64,000 bases of DNA from Pseudomonas taiwanensis. GTDB taxonomy: Bacteria; Pseudomonadota; Gammaproteobacteria; Pseudomonadales; Pseudomonadaceae. A program made the position numbers and the translations under genes. The notes beneath the pieces are model-generated. The model saw only the letters and a program-made list of their open reading frames with translations, did no database searches and was not told where the DNA came from. The stretch spans positions 186,001 through 250,000 of the forward strand of contig NZ_QJRF01000066.1 of assembly GCF_013393345.1 (NCBI RefSeq). The letters run 5' to 3'. Positions 51,374 to 62,821 of the stretch are shown piece after piece; within the stretch, counting starts at the first letter, position 1, and every line of letters begins with the position of its first letter.

Positions 51374-53917
51374 ATGGCTTCGCCAGCCTTCAAGCGCTTC
51401 CTTCCCCGGTTCTGCGTTGCCGCCGCTGCTGGCGCCATGATCGCCCTCAGCGGCTGCCAGTCCTGGCTGGATAGCCGCTACTCGGACAGCCTGCCACCCA
51501 CCTCTGGTTTCCAGCCGGTGAAAGGCCTTGCGCAGAGCGTGTCGATCCGCCGCAACCCGCTGGGCATGCCGCTGATCGAAACCACGACCTTCCACGACGC
51601 CCTCTTCACCCTCGGCTATGTGCACGCGTCCGACCGCCTCAGCCAGATGGTCGGGCTGCGCCTGATGGCCGAAGGCCGACTCGCCGAAATGGCCGGCCCC
51701 GGCGTGCTGGAAATCGACCGCTTCATGCGCGCAGTGAACCTGCGCAAGAGCGCCGACATCCTCTACAAGAACGCCTCGCCGCGCCTGAAGGAGTTCTTCG
51801 CGGTCTACGCCCGTGGGGTCAACGCCTACCTCTATCGCTACCGCGACAAGCTGCCGATGGACCTGGCCGAGTCCGGCTACAAACCTGCCTACTGGAAGCC
51901 CGAAGACTCGGTGCTGGTGTTCACCCTGCTGAACTTCGGCCTGGCCGTGAACCTGCAGGAAGAGATCGCCTCCCTGGTCCTGGCGCAGAAGGTCGGTGCC
52001 GACAAGCTGGCGTGGCTCACGCCCATCTATCCAGATGAACCCTTGCCCTTCGAAGAAGCGGAGAAGCTCAAAGGCCTGCAACTGGGTGGCCAGATTCCGG
52101 GCCTAAGCGCACTGGAAGATACCGCGAGTCAGATCGCCTCGCTCAACATGCTCGGTGTCGCCGCATCCAACAACTGGGCCATCGCGCCACAGAAGAGCCG
52201 CACCGGCCGCAGCATCCTGGCCAACGACACCCACCTCCCCATTTCGATGCCTTCGGTGTGGAACTTCGTACAGATCCGCTCGCCGAAATTCCAGGCCGCT
52301 GGTGTCTCCGTCGCCGGCGTGCCGGCCATAGTCGCTGGTTACAACGGCAAGCTGGCCTGGGGCATGACCATGGTCATGGGCGACAACCAGGACCTGTTCC
52401 TGGAGAAGATCAAGCGCGAAGGCAGCCGCCTCTACTACCAGGCCAACGGCAAGTGGGTACCTGCCAGCGAGCGCATGGAAACCTTCTTCGTGAAGGGCGA
52501 GCGCCCGGTACGCGAGGTGATCTACGAGACCCGCCACGGCCCGCTGCTGAACTCGGTGCTGGGCCAGCGTAAACACCCGATGCAGCCACTGGAAATCAAG
52601 AGCGGCTACGGCATCGCCCTGCAGACCAGCCAGCTCGAGGCCGACCAGTCACTGGACGCCTTCTTCGCCCTGTCCCGCGCGCAATCGGTGGAGCAGGCTC
52701 ACGAGGCCACCCGCTCCATCCGCGCCATGGGCCTGAACATCCTCTATGCCGACGACAAGCACATCGCCTGGCAGGTCACCGGCCGCTACCCGAATCGCCG
52801 CGAAGGCCGCGGCCTGCTGCCATCGCCCGGCTGGGACGGTCGCTATGACTGGGACGGCTATGCCGACCCGATGCTCCATCCGTACGACCAGGACCCGGCG
52901 CAGGGCTGGCTCGGCACCGCCAACCACCGTACCGTCCAGGGCGGCTATGGGGTGCAGTTGTCCAACTCCTGGTACTACCCGGAACGCGCCGAACGCATCG
53001 CCGAACTGGCCGGCGGCAGTGGCAAGCACGACTGGCAGAGCATGATCGCCATGCAGTACGACCAGACCAGCCCCTTCCCGGTCAAACTCAAGGCCATGCT
53101 GCAAGACCCCGGCATGACCCAGCCGCTCAAGCAGGCGATCAATGCCCTGCCGCCCGCCGACCGGGCCAAGGCCCAGGAAGGTTTCGACCGCCTGCTGGCC
53201 TTCGACGGCCGTCTCAGCCCGACATCCGCCGACGCCGCCTACTACGGCGCCTTCCTTCACGAAAGCGCCCGGCAGATCTTCCTCGACGAACTGGGCCCGG
53301 AGACCAACCCGGCGTGGCGCGCCCTGGTGCAGACCGCCGACCTGTCCTACTCGGCCCAGGCCGACCATCTGCTGGGCCGCGTCGACAGCCCGTTCTGGGA
53401 CGACGTGAACACCCCGCAGAAGGAAGACAAGCCGGCCATCCTCGCGCGCAGCCTGGCCGCCGCCGTCAGCTACGCCGAAAGCCGCCTGGGAGCGGATCGC
53501 AAGTCCTGGCAATGGGGCAAGTTGCATACCTATGAATGGGTTACCGAGAGCACCCAGCTCGCGCCCTACATGAGTGCGACCCAACGCAGCGGCCTCAACG
53601 CCCTGAAGGGTTACCTGGATCGCGGCCCCTACCCAGCCGGCGGCGATCACACCACCCTCAACGTCTCGGCCTATCACTGGGGCGAAGGCTTCGATACCTG
53701 GCTGATCCCAGCCATGCGCATCGTCGTCGACTTCGGCCAGCCCGAGCCCATGATCGGCGTGAACAGCTCCGGCCAGTCCGGCAACCCGGCGAGCCCGCAT
53801 TACGCCGACGGCATCGATGCCTGGCTGAAGGCGCGCTACGTGAAATTCCCCTTCCAGCCGCAGAACCTCGATGCCATCTACGGCACCAAACGCCTGATGC
53901 TGACCCCGCAAAAATGA
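51374..53917 (+). CDS. quiP: Acyl-homoserine-lactone acylase, QuiP type (Ntn hydrolase)
   Basis: An 847-residue penicillin-acylase-family protein; the length equals what I recall for P. aeruginosa QuiP (PA1032). It is exported: the N-terminal hydrophobic signal ends in a lipobox-like LSGC. The precursor should cleave itself before Ser265 ([10 protein letters not shown]), which becomes the N-terminal nucleophile of the beta chain. Other family blocks are [38 protein letters not shown] and the C-terminal [14 protein letters not shown]. QuiP degrades long-chain acyl-homoserine lactones; here the substrate is inferred. The ATG at 51374 opens the signal peptide. Confidence 0.9.
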   Translation: MASPAFKRFLPRFCVAAAAGAMIALSGCQSWLDSRYSDSLPPTSGFQPVKGLAQSVSIRRNPLGMPLIETTTFHDALFTLGYVHASDRLSQMVGLRLMAEGRLAEMAGPGVLEIDRFMRAVNLRKSADILYKNASPRLKEFFAVYARGVNAYLYRYRDKLPMDLAESGYKPAYWKPEDSVLVFTLLNFGLAVNLQEEIASLVLAQKVGADKLAWLTPIYPDEPLPFEEAEKLKGLQLGGQIPGLSALEDTASQIASLNMLGVAASNNWAIAPQKSRTGRSILANDTHLPISMPSVWNFVQIRSPKFQAAGVSVAGVPAIVAGYNGKLAWGMTMVMGDNQDLFLEKIKREGSRLYYQANGKWVPASERMETFFVKGERPVREVIYETRHGPLLNSVLGQRKHPMQPLEIKSGYGIALQTSQLEADQSLDAFFALSRAQSVEQAHEATRSIRAMGLNILYADDKHIAWQVTGRYPNRREGRGLLPSPGWDGRYDWDGYADPMLHPYDQDPAQGWLGTANHRTVQGGYGVQLSNSWYYPERAERIAELAGGSGKHDWQSMIAMQYDQTSPFPVKLKAMLQDPGMTQPLKQAINALPPADRAKAQEGFDRLLAFDGRLSPTSADAAYYGAFLHESARQIFLDELGPETNPAWRALVQTADLSYSAQADHLLGRVDSPFWDDVNTPQKEDKPAILARSLAAAVSYAESRLGADRKSWQWGKLHTYEWVTESTQLAPYMSATQRSGLNALKGYLDRGPYPAGGDHTTLNVSAYHWGEGFDTWLIPAMRIVVDFGQPEPMIGVNSSGQSGNPASPHYADGIDAWLKARYVKFPFQPQNLDAIYGTKRLMLTPQK

Positions 53918-53988
53918 TTGGCCGGCGGTGGAACTTCCCACCGCCCCACCGCTCTGATCTGGTGGACTTACTCCATAGATCACATTTC

Positions 53989-54012
53989 AAGGCGCCCCCG
54001 GGCGCCTTTTCT
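53989..54012 (+). terminator. Rho-independent terminator after quiP
   Basis: Stem AAGGCGCC/GGCGCCTT with a short loop, followed by TTCTTTT, about 70 bases after the quiP stop codon. Confidence 0.85.
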
Positions 54013-54045
54013 TTTGCCTGATCGCCGGCAGGGAACAGCCTTTAC

Positions 54046-54132
54046 TGTGGGGGCGAATTCATTCGCAAAGGGGATGCACAGCATCCGCAAGCCGGCCCCG
54101 CGGTCCGGTCAGCGAATGAATTCGCCCCCACA
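54046..54132. repeat. Second REP family: inverted pair of TGTGGGGGCGAATTCATTCG
   Basis: Perfect 21-base inverted arms (54046-54066 and 54112-54132) separated by 45 bases, between quiP and pncB. Each arm carries GAATTCATTC. A solitary arm lies at 3115. Confidence 0.85.
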
Positions 54133-54219
54133 ACAAGCATTCCCGCAACCTTGCGTATCACCCGCCCGTGCCGCATCCTGCGCCCTTTCCACGGTTTGCC
54201 CGGAGCCCCGAGAACCGAC

Positions 54220-55425
54220 ATGCCCGACAGCGCCTTTTCCGGCCGCATCATCCAGAACCTGCTGGATACCGACTTCTACAAGCTGACGATGATGCAGGCG
54301 GTGCTGCACAACTACCCCAACGCAGAAGTCGAGTGGGAGTTGCGCTGCCGCAACGATGAAGACCTGACGCCCTACCTCGCGGAAATCCGCTTCCAGATCG
54401 AACAGCTGGCGGACATCTCGATCACGCCCGACCAGTTGAACTTCCTCGAGCGCATCCCCTTCATCAAGCAGGACTTCATCCGTTTCCTCAGCCTGTTCCG
54501 CTTCAACCTGCGCTATCTGCAACTGGGCATCGACAACGGCCAGCTCTGCGTGCGCCTGCGTGGCCCCTGGCTGCATGTGATCCTCTTCGAGATCCCCTTG
54601 CTGGCGATCATCAGCGAAGTCCGCAACCGCTACCGCTACCGCGACGTCAAGCTGGTACAGGCGCGTGAGCGGCTCTACCGCAAGCTCGACTGGCTCAGCG
54701 CCAATGCCAGCGACGACGAACTGGCCGGCTTCCAACTGGCTGATTTCGGAACCCGCAGACGCTTCTCCTACCGTGTCCAGGAAGAAGTCGTGCACATCCT
54801 CAAACGCGACTTCCCCGGCCGTTTCGTCGGCACCAGCAACGTGCACCTGGCCCGCGAATACGACATCAAGCCCATCGGCACCATGGCGCACGAATGGCTG
54901 ATGGCTCACCAGCAGCTCGGCCCGCGCCTGATCGACAGCCAGATCGCCGCCCTCGACTGCTGGGTCCGCGAGTACCGTGGCCTGCTGGGGATCGCCCTGA
55001 CCGATTGCATCAACATGCAGGCTTTCCTCAACGACTTCGACCTGTACTTCGCCAAGCTCTTCGACGGCCTGCGGCACGACTCCGGCGACCCGCTGCAATG
55101 GGCGGAAAGGGCCATCACGCATTACGAGAAGCTGGGCATAGACCCGCAGACCAAGACCCTCGTATTCTCCGACGGCCTCGACATGCCCCGCGCACTCGCG
55201 CTCTACCGCGCCCTGCGCGGGCGCATCCAGGTCAGCTTCGGCATTGGCACCAACCTGACCTGCGATATCCCCGGCGTCGAACCCATGAACATCGTGATCA
55301 AGATGACCGCCTGCAACGGCCAGCCGGTGGCGAAGATTTCCGATGAGCCGGGCAAGACCCAATGCCGCGACGAGAACTTCGTCGCCTACCTGAAACACGT
55401 TTTCCGCGTCACCGACGCCCAGTAA
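54220..55425 (+). CDS. pncB: Nicotinate phosphoribosyltransferase
   Basis: A 401-residue enzyme that converts nicotinate and PRPP to nicotinate mononucleotide in NAD salvage. It starts [23 protein letters not shown], with [15 protein letters not shown] and [23 protein letters not shown] (catalytic His and phosphate-binding region), [18 protein letters not shown] and [13 protein letters not shown]. The length fits the family. The ATG at 54220 is weakly supported by CGGAG upstream. It is followed after 11 bases by nadE, so the two NAD genes form an operon. Confidence 0.95.
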   Translation: MPDSAFSGRIIQNLLDTDFYKLTMMQAVLHNYPNAEVEWELRCRNDEDLTPYLAEIRFQIEQLADISITPDQLNFLERIPFIKQDFIRFLSLFRFNLRYLQLGIDNGQLCVRLRGPWLHVILFEIPLLAIISEVRNRYRYRDVKLVQARERLYRKLDWLSANASDDELAGFQLADFGTRRRFSYRVQEEVVHILKRDFPGRFVGTSNVHLAREYDIKPIGTMAHEWLMAHQQLGPRLIDSQIAALDCWVREYRGLLGIALTDCINMQAFLNDFDLYFAKLFDGLRHDSGDPLQWAERAITHYEKLGIDPQTKTLVFSDGLDMPRALALYRALRGRIQVSFGIGTNLTCDIPGVEPMNIVIKMTACNGQPVAKISDEPGKTQCRDENFVAYLKHVFRVTDAQ

Positions 55426-55436
55426 GGACTCCGCAC

Positions 55437-56264
55437 ATGAGCAACCGCCAGCAAGAAATCGCCAAAGCCCTGGATGTTGTCCCGCCCTTCGCCGATGAAG
55501 CAGCGCTGGTGGCCGAAGTCGAACGCCGCAAGGCTTTCATCAAGGATTGCCTGCGCAAGTCCGGCCTCAAGGTCCTGGTGCTGGGTATCAGTGGCGGCGT
55601 CGACTCCACCACTGCCGGCCGCCTGGCCCAGCTCAGCGTCGAAGAGCTACGCGCCGAGACCGGTGATAATGGCTACCGCTTCATCGCCGTGCGCCTGCCC
55701 TACAACGTCCAGCACGACGAAGCGGACGCCCAGGTGGCGATGAACTTCATCCGCGCCGACGAAGAAGAAACCGTGAATATCGCCGACAGCGTGATCGGCC
55801 TCTCCGAGCAGGTCACCCACCTGAACCACCTCGCCGACGCCCGCCGCGACTTCGTCACCGGCAACATCAAGGCGCGCATCCGCATGGTTGCCCAGTTCGC
55901 CATCGCCAACGCCAACAACGGCCTGGTGATCGGCACCGACCACGCCGCCGAAGCGGTCATGGGCTTCTTCACCAAATTCGGCGACGGCGCCTGCGACCTC
56001 GCCCCGCTCTCCGGCCTGGTGAAGCACCAGGTGCGCAGCATCGCCCGCTACCTGGGCGCGCCGGAAAGCGCCGTCCACAAGGTGCCCACCGCCGACCTGG
56101 AAGAACTGCGCCCCGGCAAGCCCGACGAAGAAGCCCACGGGGTGACCTACGTCGAGATCGACGCCTTCCTGCATGGCCAGCCGGTCAGCCCCGAAGCCTA
56201 CGCCATCATCGTCCGCACCTACGACAACAGCCAGCACAAGCGCGTCCTGCCGCTGGTGCCCTGA
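55437..56264 (+). CDS. nadE: NAD+ synthase, ammonia-dependent
   Basis: A 275-residue synthase that amidates nicotinate adenine dinucleotide. The ATP pyrophosphatase P-loop is [15 protein letters not shown], followed by [64 protein letters not shown] and [17 protein letters not shown]. It lacks a glutaminase domain, so it uses ammonia directly. It follows pncB in one operon, with AAGGA before the ATG. Confidence 0.96.
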   Translation: MSNRQQEIAKALDVVPPFADEAALVAEVERRKAFIKDCLRKSGLKVLVLGISGGVDSTTAGRLAQLSVEELRAETGDNGYRFIAVRLPYNVQHDEADAQVAMNFIRADEEETVNIADSVIGLSEQVTHLNHLADARRDFVTGNIKARIRMVAQFAIANANNGLVIGTDHAAEAVMGFFTKFGDGACDLAPLSGLVKHQVRSIARYLGAPESAVHKVPTADLEELRPGKPDEEAHGVTYVEIDAFLHGQPVSPEAYAIIVRTYDNSQHKRVLPLVP

Positions 56265-56267
56265 TCC

Positions 56268-56471
56268 TCAGACCACCGGTGCCGGTGGCGGCTCATCCGG
56301 AATGGTGGGCTCCCCCGGCTCATGGGGTTGGCTCGGTTCGCCGGGTTGATCCGGATCGCCCGGCCCCTCCTCATGCAAGGGGTCGCGTCCGGCCAGCAGC
56401 TCGTGCAGAACGGTCCCCAGCAGGAAGCTGGATTCCGGCGACAGTGCCTCTATGAGTTTGTCGATTTGCAT
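56268..56471 (-). CDS. Small Pro/Glu-rich hypothetical protein
   Basis: A 67-residue acidic protein: a short helical N-terminus (MQIDKLIEALSPESSFLLGTVLHELLAG) and a Pro/Glu/Gly-rich tail of repeated EPGEP-like units. Its start has GAGGAAT upstream. It converges on nadE with three bases between stop codons. No family is recognised. Confidence 0.6.
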   Translation of the reverse strand: MQIDKLIEALSPESSFLLGTVLHELLAGRDPLHEEGPGDPDQPGEPSQPHEPGEPTIPDEPPPAPVV

Positions 56472-56565
56472 CCCGTATTCCTCAGTGGAAGGGAGTTCCC
56501 TGCATAGAGCCCCTCCCAGCGCTGGGCATTCAAGCTTTCCGACCTGCGGACGCCGGGCACAAAAA

Positions 56566-56590
56566 AACCGGGCTTCGAGCCCGGTTCTTT
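56566..56590. terminator. Rho-independent terminator near dcd
   Basis: Stem AACCGGGCT/AGCCCGGTT with a TCG loop. A runs before it and TCTTTC after it, so it can act on the minus strand (dcd, ending 16 bases away) and possibly on both. Confidence 0.85.
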
Positions 56591-56605
56591 CATTGCTGGC
56601 AGGCC

Positions 56606-57172
56606 TCAGGCCTTTGGCAGGGTCACACCACGCTGGCCCTGATACTTGCCGCCGCGATCCTTGTAGGAAACCTCACAAGCCTCGTCCGACTGCAGGAACA
56701 GCATTTGCGCCACACCTTCGTGGGCATAGATCTTCGCCGGCAGGTTGGTGGTGTTGGAAAACTCCAGGGTCACGTGGCCTTCCCACTCAGGCTCCAGCGG
56801 GGTCACGTTGACGATGATGCCGCAACGGGCATAGGTGCTCTTACCGAGGCAGATGGTCAGCACGTCGCGGGGAATGCGGAAGTATTCCACTGTGCGGGCC
56901 AGCGCGAAGGAGTTCGGCGGGATGATGCAGACGTCGCTGTTGATATCGACGAAGCTCTTCTCGTCGAAGTTCTTCGGGTCCACCACGGCGGAATGGATGT
57001 TGGTGAACACCTTGAATTCGGCGGCGCAGCGCACGTCGTAGCCGTAGCTGGAAACGCCGTAGGAAATCACCCGGCTATCGTCCGCACCACGCACCTGGCG
57101 CTCGACGAACGGCTCGATCATGCCGTGCTCCAGCGCCATGCGGCGAATCCACTTATCCGATTTGATGGTCAT
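56606..57172 (-). CDS. dcd: dCTP deaminase
   Basis: A 188-residue trimeric deaminase making dUTP for thymidylate synthesis. It has the family start [22 protein letters not shown], the active-site region [15 protein letters not shown], the [30 protein letters not shown] block and the C-terminal [12 protein letters not shown]. The length matches (188). Confidence 0.96.
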   Translation of the reverse strand: MTIKSDKWIRRMALEHGMIEPFVERQVRGADDSRVISYGVSSYGYDVRCAAEFKVFTNIHSAVVDPKNFDEKSFVDINSDVCIIPPNSFALARTVEYFRIPRDVLTICLGKSTYARCGIIVNVTPLEPEWEGHVTLEFSNTTNLPAKIYAHEGVAQMLFLQSDEACEVSYKDRGGKYQGQRGVTLPKA

Positions 57173-57264
57173 GGCGGGCGTCCTGTGAGGGGGCTGAAAA
57201 TTTGACCGCGAATCTTACAGTCCGGCGGAAGCCTCGGCAAAGGCCCCGCCGGATGGCCGGAGCG

Positions 57265-58359
57265 TCAGTCGTCGCTGATGGTGATGTTCGGCATGGCGGT
57301 CGCGGCCTGGTCGGACAGCGCAATACGCGCGCCGACGCAGCGGGCCGCCTGCTGGTAGATCATCGCGATCTGGCTTTCCGGGTCAGCGATGGTGGTGGGC
57401 TTGCCGCCATCGGACTGCATGCGGATGGCCATGGAAAGCGGCAACGAGGCCAGCAGATCCACGCCGTACTGGGCCGCCAGCTTCTCGCCGCCGCCCTCGC
57501 CGAACAGGTGCTCGGCGTGACCGCAGTTGGAGCAGATGTGCACAGCCATGTTCTCCACCACGCCCAGCACGGGGATGTTCACCTTGCGGAACATCTCCAC
57601 GCCCTTCCTGGCGTCCAGCAGGGCCAGGTCCTGCGGAGTGGTGACGATCACCGCGCCGGCCACCGGTACTTTCTGCGCCAGGGTCAGCTGGATGTCACCG
57701 GTGCCCGGCGGCATGTCCACCACCAGGTAGTCCAGGTCTTCCCAGGCGGTCTGGGTGATCAGTTGGATCAGCGCACCGGAGACCATCGGACCGCGCCACA
57801 CCACCGGGGTGTTGTCGTCGGTCAGGAATGCCATGGACATCACCTGCACGCCATGGGCTTCCAACGGAATGAAGAACTTCTGGTCCCGCACCTTCGGCCG
57901 GGTGCCTTCGGGAATGCCGAACATGATGCCCTGGCTGGGACCATAGATATCGGCGTCGAGAATGCCCACCCGCGCACCTTCACGGGCCAGCGCCAGGGCC
58001 AGGTTGGCCGCGGTGGTGGACTTGCCCACACCGCCCTTGCCGGAGGCCACGGCAATGATGTTCTTCACATTGGCCAGCGCGGGCACCTGTTCCTGGGCCT
58101 TGTGCGCCTCGATGACGCAATCCACCTGAACCTCGGCGCGGTCCACGCCGCCCAGGTTTTCCAGGGCCATTTTCAGCATCTGCGCCCAGCCAGCCTTGAA
58201 CAGGCCGGCGGCATAGCCGAGCTCCAGGCGCACGCGGACGTTGCCGCCCTGGATATCGACTTCGCGCAGGCAGCCGGCACTGACCGGGTCCTGATCGAGG
58301 TGGGGATCGGTGAACTGGCGCAGGGTGGCTTCGACCTGGGCGCGGGAAAGGCTACTCAT
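57265..58359 (-). CDS. apbC: Iron-sulfur cluster carrier protein, Mrp/NBP35 ATPase
   Basis: A 364-residue P-loop ATPase that carries Fe-S clusters to apoproteins. An N-terminal DUF59 domain (residues about 5-80) is followed by a deviant Walker A, SGKGGVGKSTTAANLALALA, then DADIYGPSQGIMFG, MPPGTGDIQLTLAQ and the cluster-binding CSNCGHAEHLFGEGGG. It is divergent from metG with 144 bases between the starts. Confidence 0.95.
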   Translation of the reverse strand: MSSLSRAQVEATLRQFTDPHLDQDPVSAGCLREVDIQGGNVRVRLELGYAAGLFKAGWAQMLKMALENLGGVDRAEVQVDCVIEAHKAQEQVPALANVKNIIAVASGKGGVGKSTTAANLALALAREGARVGILDADIYGPSQGIMFGIPEGTRPKVRDQKFFIPLEAHGVQVMSMAFLTDDNTPVVWRGPMVSGALIQLITQTAWEDLDYLVVDMPPGTGDIQLTLAQKVPVAGAVIVTTPQDLALLDARKGVEMFRKVNIPVLGVVENMAVHICSNCGHAEHLFGEGGGEKLAAQYGVDLLASLPLSMAIRMQSDGGKPTTIADPESQIAMIYQQAARCVGARIALSDQAATAMPNITISDD

Positions 58360-58503
58360 CGCATGACTCCGGAAAGACCGAGCAAATCAGGCGGCTATCG
58401 TACCCGACCACCTCACCGCTGGGTCGTCCACGGGTGAAAAAATCGCGCCGGGCCTATATAGTTGCCGACTTCCCTTTTGTTCCATATCCGGTAGCCGAGC
58501 ACC

Positions 58504-60537
58504 ATGAGCGAGCCCCGCAAGATCCTTGTGACAAGCGCCCTTCCCTATGCCAACGGGTCCATCCACCTCGGGCATATGGTTGAGTACATCCAGACCGATA
58601 TCTGGGTGCGCTTCCAGAAGATGCGTGGCAACCAGGCTGTCTACGTCTGCGCCGACGACGCCCACGGCTCGGCCATCATGCTGCGCGCCGAAAAGGAAGG
58701 CATCACTTCCGAGCAGTTGATCGACAACGTGCGCGCCGAGCACACCACCGACTTCGCCGACTTCCTGGTGGACTTCGACAACTACCACTCCACCCATTCG
58801 GAAGAGAACCGCGTCCTGTCCAGCAGCATCTACACCAAGCTGCGCGACGCCGGCCACATCGCCACCCGCCCGGTGACCCAGTACTTCGACCCGGACAAGC
58901 AGATGTTCCTGGCCGACCGTTTCATCAAGGGCACCTGCCCGAAATGCGCGGCCGACGACCAGTACGGCGACAACTGCGAAGTGTGCGGCGCGACCTACTC
59001 GCCCACCGAGCTGAAGAACCCGAAGTCCGCCATTTCCGGCGCCACTCCGGTACTCAAGGAATCCCTGCACTACTTCTTCAAGCTGCCGGACTTCGACGCC
59101 ATGCTGAAGGAGTGGACCCGCAGCGGCGCCCTGCAGGACTCGGTGGCCAACAAGATCGCCGAATGGCTGGACGCCGGCCTGCAGGAGTGGGACATCAGCC
59201 GTGATGCGCCCTACTTCGGTTTCGAGATCCCGGACGCCCCTGGCAAATACTTCTACGTCTGGCTGGACGCCCCGATCGGCTACATGGCCAGCTTCCAGAA
59301 CCTCTGCGCGCGCCGTCCGGAACTGGACTTCGACGCTTTCTGGAACAAGGACTCCAACGCCGAGCTGTATCACTTCATCGGCAAGGACATCGTCAACTTC
59401 CACGCCCTGTTCTGGCCCGCCATGCTCGAAGGCGCCGGTTACCGCAAGCCCACCGCGCTGAACGTGCACGGCTACCTGACCGTGAACGGCCAGAAGATGT
59501 CCAAGTCCCGCGGCACCTTCATCAAGGCGCGCACCTACCTGGACCACCTGCAGCCGGAATACCTGCGCTACTACTACGCGTCCAAGCTGAGCCGCAGCGT
59601 CGACGACCTCGACCTGAACCTCGAGGACTTCGTGCAGAAGGTGAACTCCGACCTGGTGGGCAAGGTGGTCAACATCGCCAGCCGTTGCGCCGGTTTCATC
59701 CACAAGGGCAATGCCGGCAAGCTGGTGGCCGAGAACGCCGCGCCAGAGCTGTTCACCGAGTTCGCCGCCGCCGCGCCGAGCATTACCGAAGCCTATGAAA
59801 ACCGTGACTTCGCCCGCGCCATGCGCGAAATCATGGCGCTCGCCGACCGTGCCAACGCCTGGATCGCCGACAAGGCGCCCTGGGCCCTGGCCAAGCAGGA
59901 AGGCAAGCAGGCCGAGGTACAGGCAGTCTGCGCCGCGGGTGTGAACCTGTTCCGTCAGTTGGTCATCTTCCTGAAGCCCGTGCTGCCGCAACTGGCCGTT
60001 GCCGCCGAGCAGTTCCTCAATGTCGCTCCGCTGAGCTGGGACGACCACAAGGTGCTGCTGGCCGACCACCAGTTGAACCCGTTCAACCCGCTGATGACCC
60101 GCATCGAGCCGGCGAAGATCGAAGCCATGGTCGCCGCTTCCAAGGAAGACCTGGCCGCCGCGTCGGCGCCCAAGGGCAACGGCGAACTGACGAAGGACCC
60201 GCTGGCGGCGGAAATCGCCTTCGACACCTTCGCCGCCGTCGACCTGCGCATCGCGCTGATCGAGAAGGCCGAGTTCGTCGAAGGCGCAGACAAGCTGCTG
60301 CGCCTGACCCTGGACATCGGCGACGCCAAGCGCAACGTCTTCTCCGGCATCAAGAGCGCCTACCCGGACCCGAGCAAGCTGGAAGGCCGCCTCACCCTGT
60401 ACGTCGCCAACCTGGCGGCGCGCAAGATGAAGTTCGGCGTCTCCGAAGGCATGGTCCTGGCCGCCGGTCCCGGTGGCGAGGAAATCTACCTGCTCAGCCC
60501 CGACAGCGGCGCCAAGCCCGGTCAGCGCGTGAAGTAA
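58504..60537 (+). CDS. metG: Methionine-tRNA ligase
   Basis: A 677-residue class I synthetase. It has the HIGH-type signature [12 protein letters not shown] and zinc cysteines in [18 protein letters not shown]. The KMSKS motif is [11 protein letters not shown]. The C-terminal dimerisation/tRNA-binding OB domain begins [21 protein letters not shown]. The length and domain set match the long bacterial MetG (about 677). The ATG at 58504 follows a weak ribosome site. Confidence 0.97.
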   Translation: MSEPRKILVTSALPYANGSIHLGHMVEYIQTDIWVRFQKMRGNQAVYVCADDAHGSAIMLRAEKEGITSEQLIDNVRAEHTTDFADFLVDFDNYHSTHSEENRVLSSSIYTKLRDAGHIATRPVTQYFDPDKQMFLADRFIKGTCPKCAADDQYGDNCEVCGATYSPTELKNPKSAISGATPVLKESLHYFFKLPDFDAMLKEWTRSGALQDSVANKIAEWLDAGLQEWDISRDAPYFGFEIPDAPGKYFYVWLDAPIGYMASFQNLCARRPELDFDAFWNKDSNAELYHFIGKDIVNFHALFWPAMLEGAGYRKPTALNVHGYLTVNGQKMSKSRGTFIKARTYLDHLQPEYLRYYYASKLSRSVDDLDLNLEDFVQKVNSDLVGKVVNIASRCAGFIHKGNAGKLVAENAAPELFTEFAAAAPSITEAYENRDFARAMREIMALADRANAWIADKAPWALAKQEGKQAEVQAVCAAGVNLFRQLVIFLKPVLPQLAVAAEQFLNVAPLSWDDHKVLLADHQLNPFNPLMTRIEPAKIEAMVAASKEDLAAASAPKGNGELTKDPLAAEIAFDTFAAVDLRIALIEKAEFVEGADKLLRLTLDIGDAKRNVFSGIKSAYPDPSKLEGRLTLYVANLAARKMKFGVSEGMVLAAGPGGEEIYLLSPDSGAKPGQRVK

Positions 60538-60553
60538 CACCGCAAGCTCCAGC

Positions 60554-60583
60554 AAAATGCCCGCACATGCGGGCATTTTTGTT
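60554..60583 (+). terminator. Rho-independent terminator of metG
   Basis: 11-base stem AAAATGCCCGC/GCGGGCATTTT with a four-base loop and TTGTT after it, 17 bases beyond the metG stop codon. Confidence 0.92.
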
Positions 60584-60606
60584 CAGGAACACTCGCACCG
60601 GAGAAC

Positions 60607-60652
60607 GTAGGATGTGGCGGGCGGCGCTCCGCTGGAGCGAAGCGATACCCAT
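60607..60652. repeat. Dispersed repeat of the GTAGGATG...GCGATACCCAT type
   Basis: The stretch starting GTAGGATGTGGCGGGCGGCG and ending GAAGCGATACCCAT has the outline of a dispersed repeat found in many Pseudomonas genomes. Only one copy lies in this window, so the call is from memory. Confidence 0.4.
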
Positions 60653-60800
60653 GGCCAGCTTCAACCCGCTAACCGACTCCACATGGACCTGAGCTAGCCT
60701 TGTATCAGGGCGCCGGCCATCGCGGCTGCCCCCTGTACCACTCCGGCTGCATTCCGGATAATACGCGGCCCTTTTTCCAGCCTGGCGACGCTCCGTCCCT

Positions 60801-61355
60801 ATGACCGACTTCATCTTCGCCCTGCTCGGCGCGGCCCTGGTCAACAACCTCATCCTCGGCTTGCCCCTGGGCGCCGACAGCCTGCGCCAGCCGCGCAGTC
60901 AGGCGCTGGCCCTGGCGGGTGGCGCGCTGATCACCCTGGCCACCCCGCTCGCCTGGCTGCTCGACCAGTTCGTACTGGCGCCGCAGGGGCTGGGTGCGCT
61001 GCGTCTGTTCATCTTCCTGCCCTTGCTCGCCCCGCTCACCTGGCTCTGCCTCGAAGGCGTCGGCCGTGTGCGACCAAACCTGCCCCGCGAAGGCCTCTGG
61101 CCCCTGCTCCTGGCGAACGGTGCGGCGCTTGGCGCCATGCTGATCGGCAGCGCGAGCGGTTTCGGCGCGGCGATTGGCCTGGGCCTCGGCGGCGGCCTTG
61201 GCTTCTGGCTGGTGCTGACCCTGCTGGACGATCTGCTGCAGCAAGTGGATGAAACCAAGGTGCCGGTCGCGTTCCGCGGCACGCCGATGCTGCTGGTGTG
61301 CGCCGGCCTGATGGGTCTGGCCTTCCTCGGCTTCAATGGCATGGGGGCGCAATGA
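60801..61355 (+). CDS. rnfA: Electron transport complex subunit A (RnfA/RsxA)
   Basis: A 184-residue NqrE/RnfA-type membrane protein with six predicted helices. It begins [20 protein letters not shown] (residues 1-20), which carries the family's first helix. Later segments include [44 protein letters not shown]. It is slightly shorter and more Leu/Gly-rich than E. coli RsxA (193). It overlaps rnfB by four bases (ATGA). Confidence 0.87.
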   Translation: MTDFIFALLGAALVNNLILGLPLGADSLRQPRSQALALAGGALITLATPLAWLLDQFVLAPQGLGALRLFIFLPLLAPLTWLCLEGVGRVRPNLPREGLWPLLLANGAALGAMLIGSASGFGAAIGLGLGGGLGFWLVLTLLDDLLQQVDETKVPVAFRGTPMLLVCAGLMGLAFLGFNGMGAQ

Positions 61356-62722
61356 GCCAGGCCAACCTGATCCAGAGCATCGATGCCCTCCTGCCGCAAA
61401 CGCAGTGTGGCAAGTGTGGTCACCCCGGCTGCAAGCCCTACGCCGAAGGCATCGCCCAAGGCGAAGCGATCAACAAGTGCCCGCCCGGCGGCACCACCAC
61501 CATCATCGCCCTGGCCGACCTGCTGAAGGTCCAGCCGCTGCCGCTGGATGCGCCCAACGGCCCGGTGCCGCCGCAGATCGCGTTCATCCGCGAGGCGGAA
61601 TGCATCGGCTGCACCAAGTGCATCCAGGCCTGCCCGGTTGACGCCATCGTCGGCGCCGCCAAGCAGATGCACACCGTCATCACCGACGAATGCACCGGCT
61701 GCGAGCTCTGCGTGGCGCCCTGTCCAGTGGACTGCATCGACATCCTGCCCCTGGCCGAACCGGCTGCCAGCGCCCAGCGCCAGCACGCTGACCAGTTCCG
61801 CCAACGTTTCGAATTCCGCAATGCCCGTCTCGCCCGTGACGACGCCCGCCGCCGTGCCGAACGCGAAGCCCGTGCCGCCCGCGCCGCGCAAGCCCAGCAG
61901 AACACGACTGCGGCGCCGTTGGACGCTGTGCAGGCCGCCATCGAGCGGGTAAAGGCGCAGAAGGCTGCCATCCCGAGCCTCAGCGACCAGCAGAAGCGCC
62001 TGAAGATCGAGGCCGCCATGGCTCAGGTGGCGCTGAAAAAGGCCGAAGACAAGCTGGAGGTTTACGGCACGTCCGACCTGCAGGCATTGGTCGTCGAACT
62101 GCGTGCCGCCAACGAGAAGGCCCAGGCCGCACTCAAGGCAGCCCTGGACGCCGCTGCGCCACAAGCAGACGAGGCCACCCTCAAGCAGGCGAAGATCGCC
62201 GCCGCCATGAGCCGCACCCAGTTGGCGCGGGCCGAGAAGGCCTTCGGTGATTCCCCCACCGAGGATCAGCAGGTCCAATTGGCCGAGCTGCGTGCCGCCG
62301 TGGAACAGGCCCAGCAACGCCTGGACGCTGCTCATGGCGCCCCGGCCTCGCCAGTGGCCACGGAAGGTGAAGCGCGCCTCAAACAGGCCAAGATCACCCT
62401 CGTCAGCCGTCGCGCCGAGCTCAAGGACGCCGAACAGCGCGGCGCCGACGAAGCGGAACTGGCTCCGTTGCGCCAGGCACTGGCCGATGCCGAAGCCGGA
62501 CTGCACGCCGCCGAGGACGCCTCCGGCAAGCAGCCGCCAGACCTCCAGCGCATCGACAAGCGCCCCGTGGACCCGGCCGTGCGCGCGCTGAAAACCGAAC
62601 TGGCCTACGCCCGCGCCGACGTCAGCAAGCTGGAGCGCCAGACTGACGCCGACCCGGCAGCGCTGGCCCAGGCTCGCGAGCGCCTGGCCCGGGCTGAGCG
62701 AAACCTCAATGAGCAGCGCTGA
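61352..62722 (+). CDS. rnfB: Electron transport complex subunit B (RnfB) with long RnfC-like coiled-coil tail
   Basis: A 456-residue protein; typical RnfB is about 190. Residues 1-135 hold the iron-sulfur part: C19, C22, C27, C43 ([4Fe-4S] domain), then two ferredoxin motifs C84-C87-C90-C94 and C114-C117-C120-C124. The N-terminal membrane helix of E. coli RnfB is missing. From about residue 140 a 310-residue Ala/Gln/Arg/Glu-rich helical region begins [20 protein letters not shown], closely resembling the C-terminal tail of RnfC. No rnfC lies between this gene and rnfD, so the gene may be a B/C-tail fusion left by loss of rnfC. Confidence 0.88.
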   Translation: MSQANLIQSIDALLPQTQCGKCGHPGCKPYAEGIAQGEAINKCPPGGTTTIIALADLLKVQPLPLDAPNGPVPPQIAFIREAECIGCTKCIQACPVDAIVGAAKQMHTVITDECTGCELCVAPCPVDCIDILPLAEPAASAQRQHADQFRQRFEFRNARLARDDARRRAEREARAARAAQAQQNTTAAPLDAVQAAIERVKAQKAAIPSLSDQQKRLKIEAAMAQVALKKAEDKLEVYGTSDLQALVVELRAANEKAQAALKAALDAAAPQADEATLKQAKIAAAMSRTQLARAEKAFGDSPTEDQQVQLAELRAAVEQAQQRLDAAHGAPASPVATEGEARLKQAKITLVSRRAELKDAEQRGADEAELAPLRQALADAEAGLHAAEDASGKQPPDLQRIDKRPVDPAVRALKTELAYARADVSKLERQTDADPAALAQARERLARAERNLNEQR

Positions 62723-62735
62723 GCAGTGCATCGTC

Positions 62736-62802
62736 TGTAGGAGCGAGCTTGCTCGCGAACGGACGCTGCACCGCATTCTTCACGAGCCAGCTCGCGCCGA
62801 CG
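62736..62802. repeat. REP pair with a degenerate right arm inside the rnf operon
   Basis: The left arm is standard. The right arm (TTCACGAGCCAGCTCGCGCC then GACG) is badly eroded. It occupies most of the 99 bases between rnfB and rnfD, exactly where rnfC would be expected. Confidence 0.8.
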
Positions 62803-62821
62803 ATTTCCTGCGAGTCCGGCC

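Noticed and set aside
58387-60576. 729-codon open frame antisense to metG
   Set aside because: metG is unmistakable on the plus strand. The antisense product is Val/Gly/Leu/Arg low complexity.
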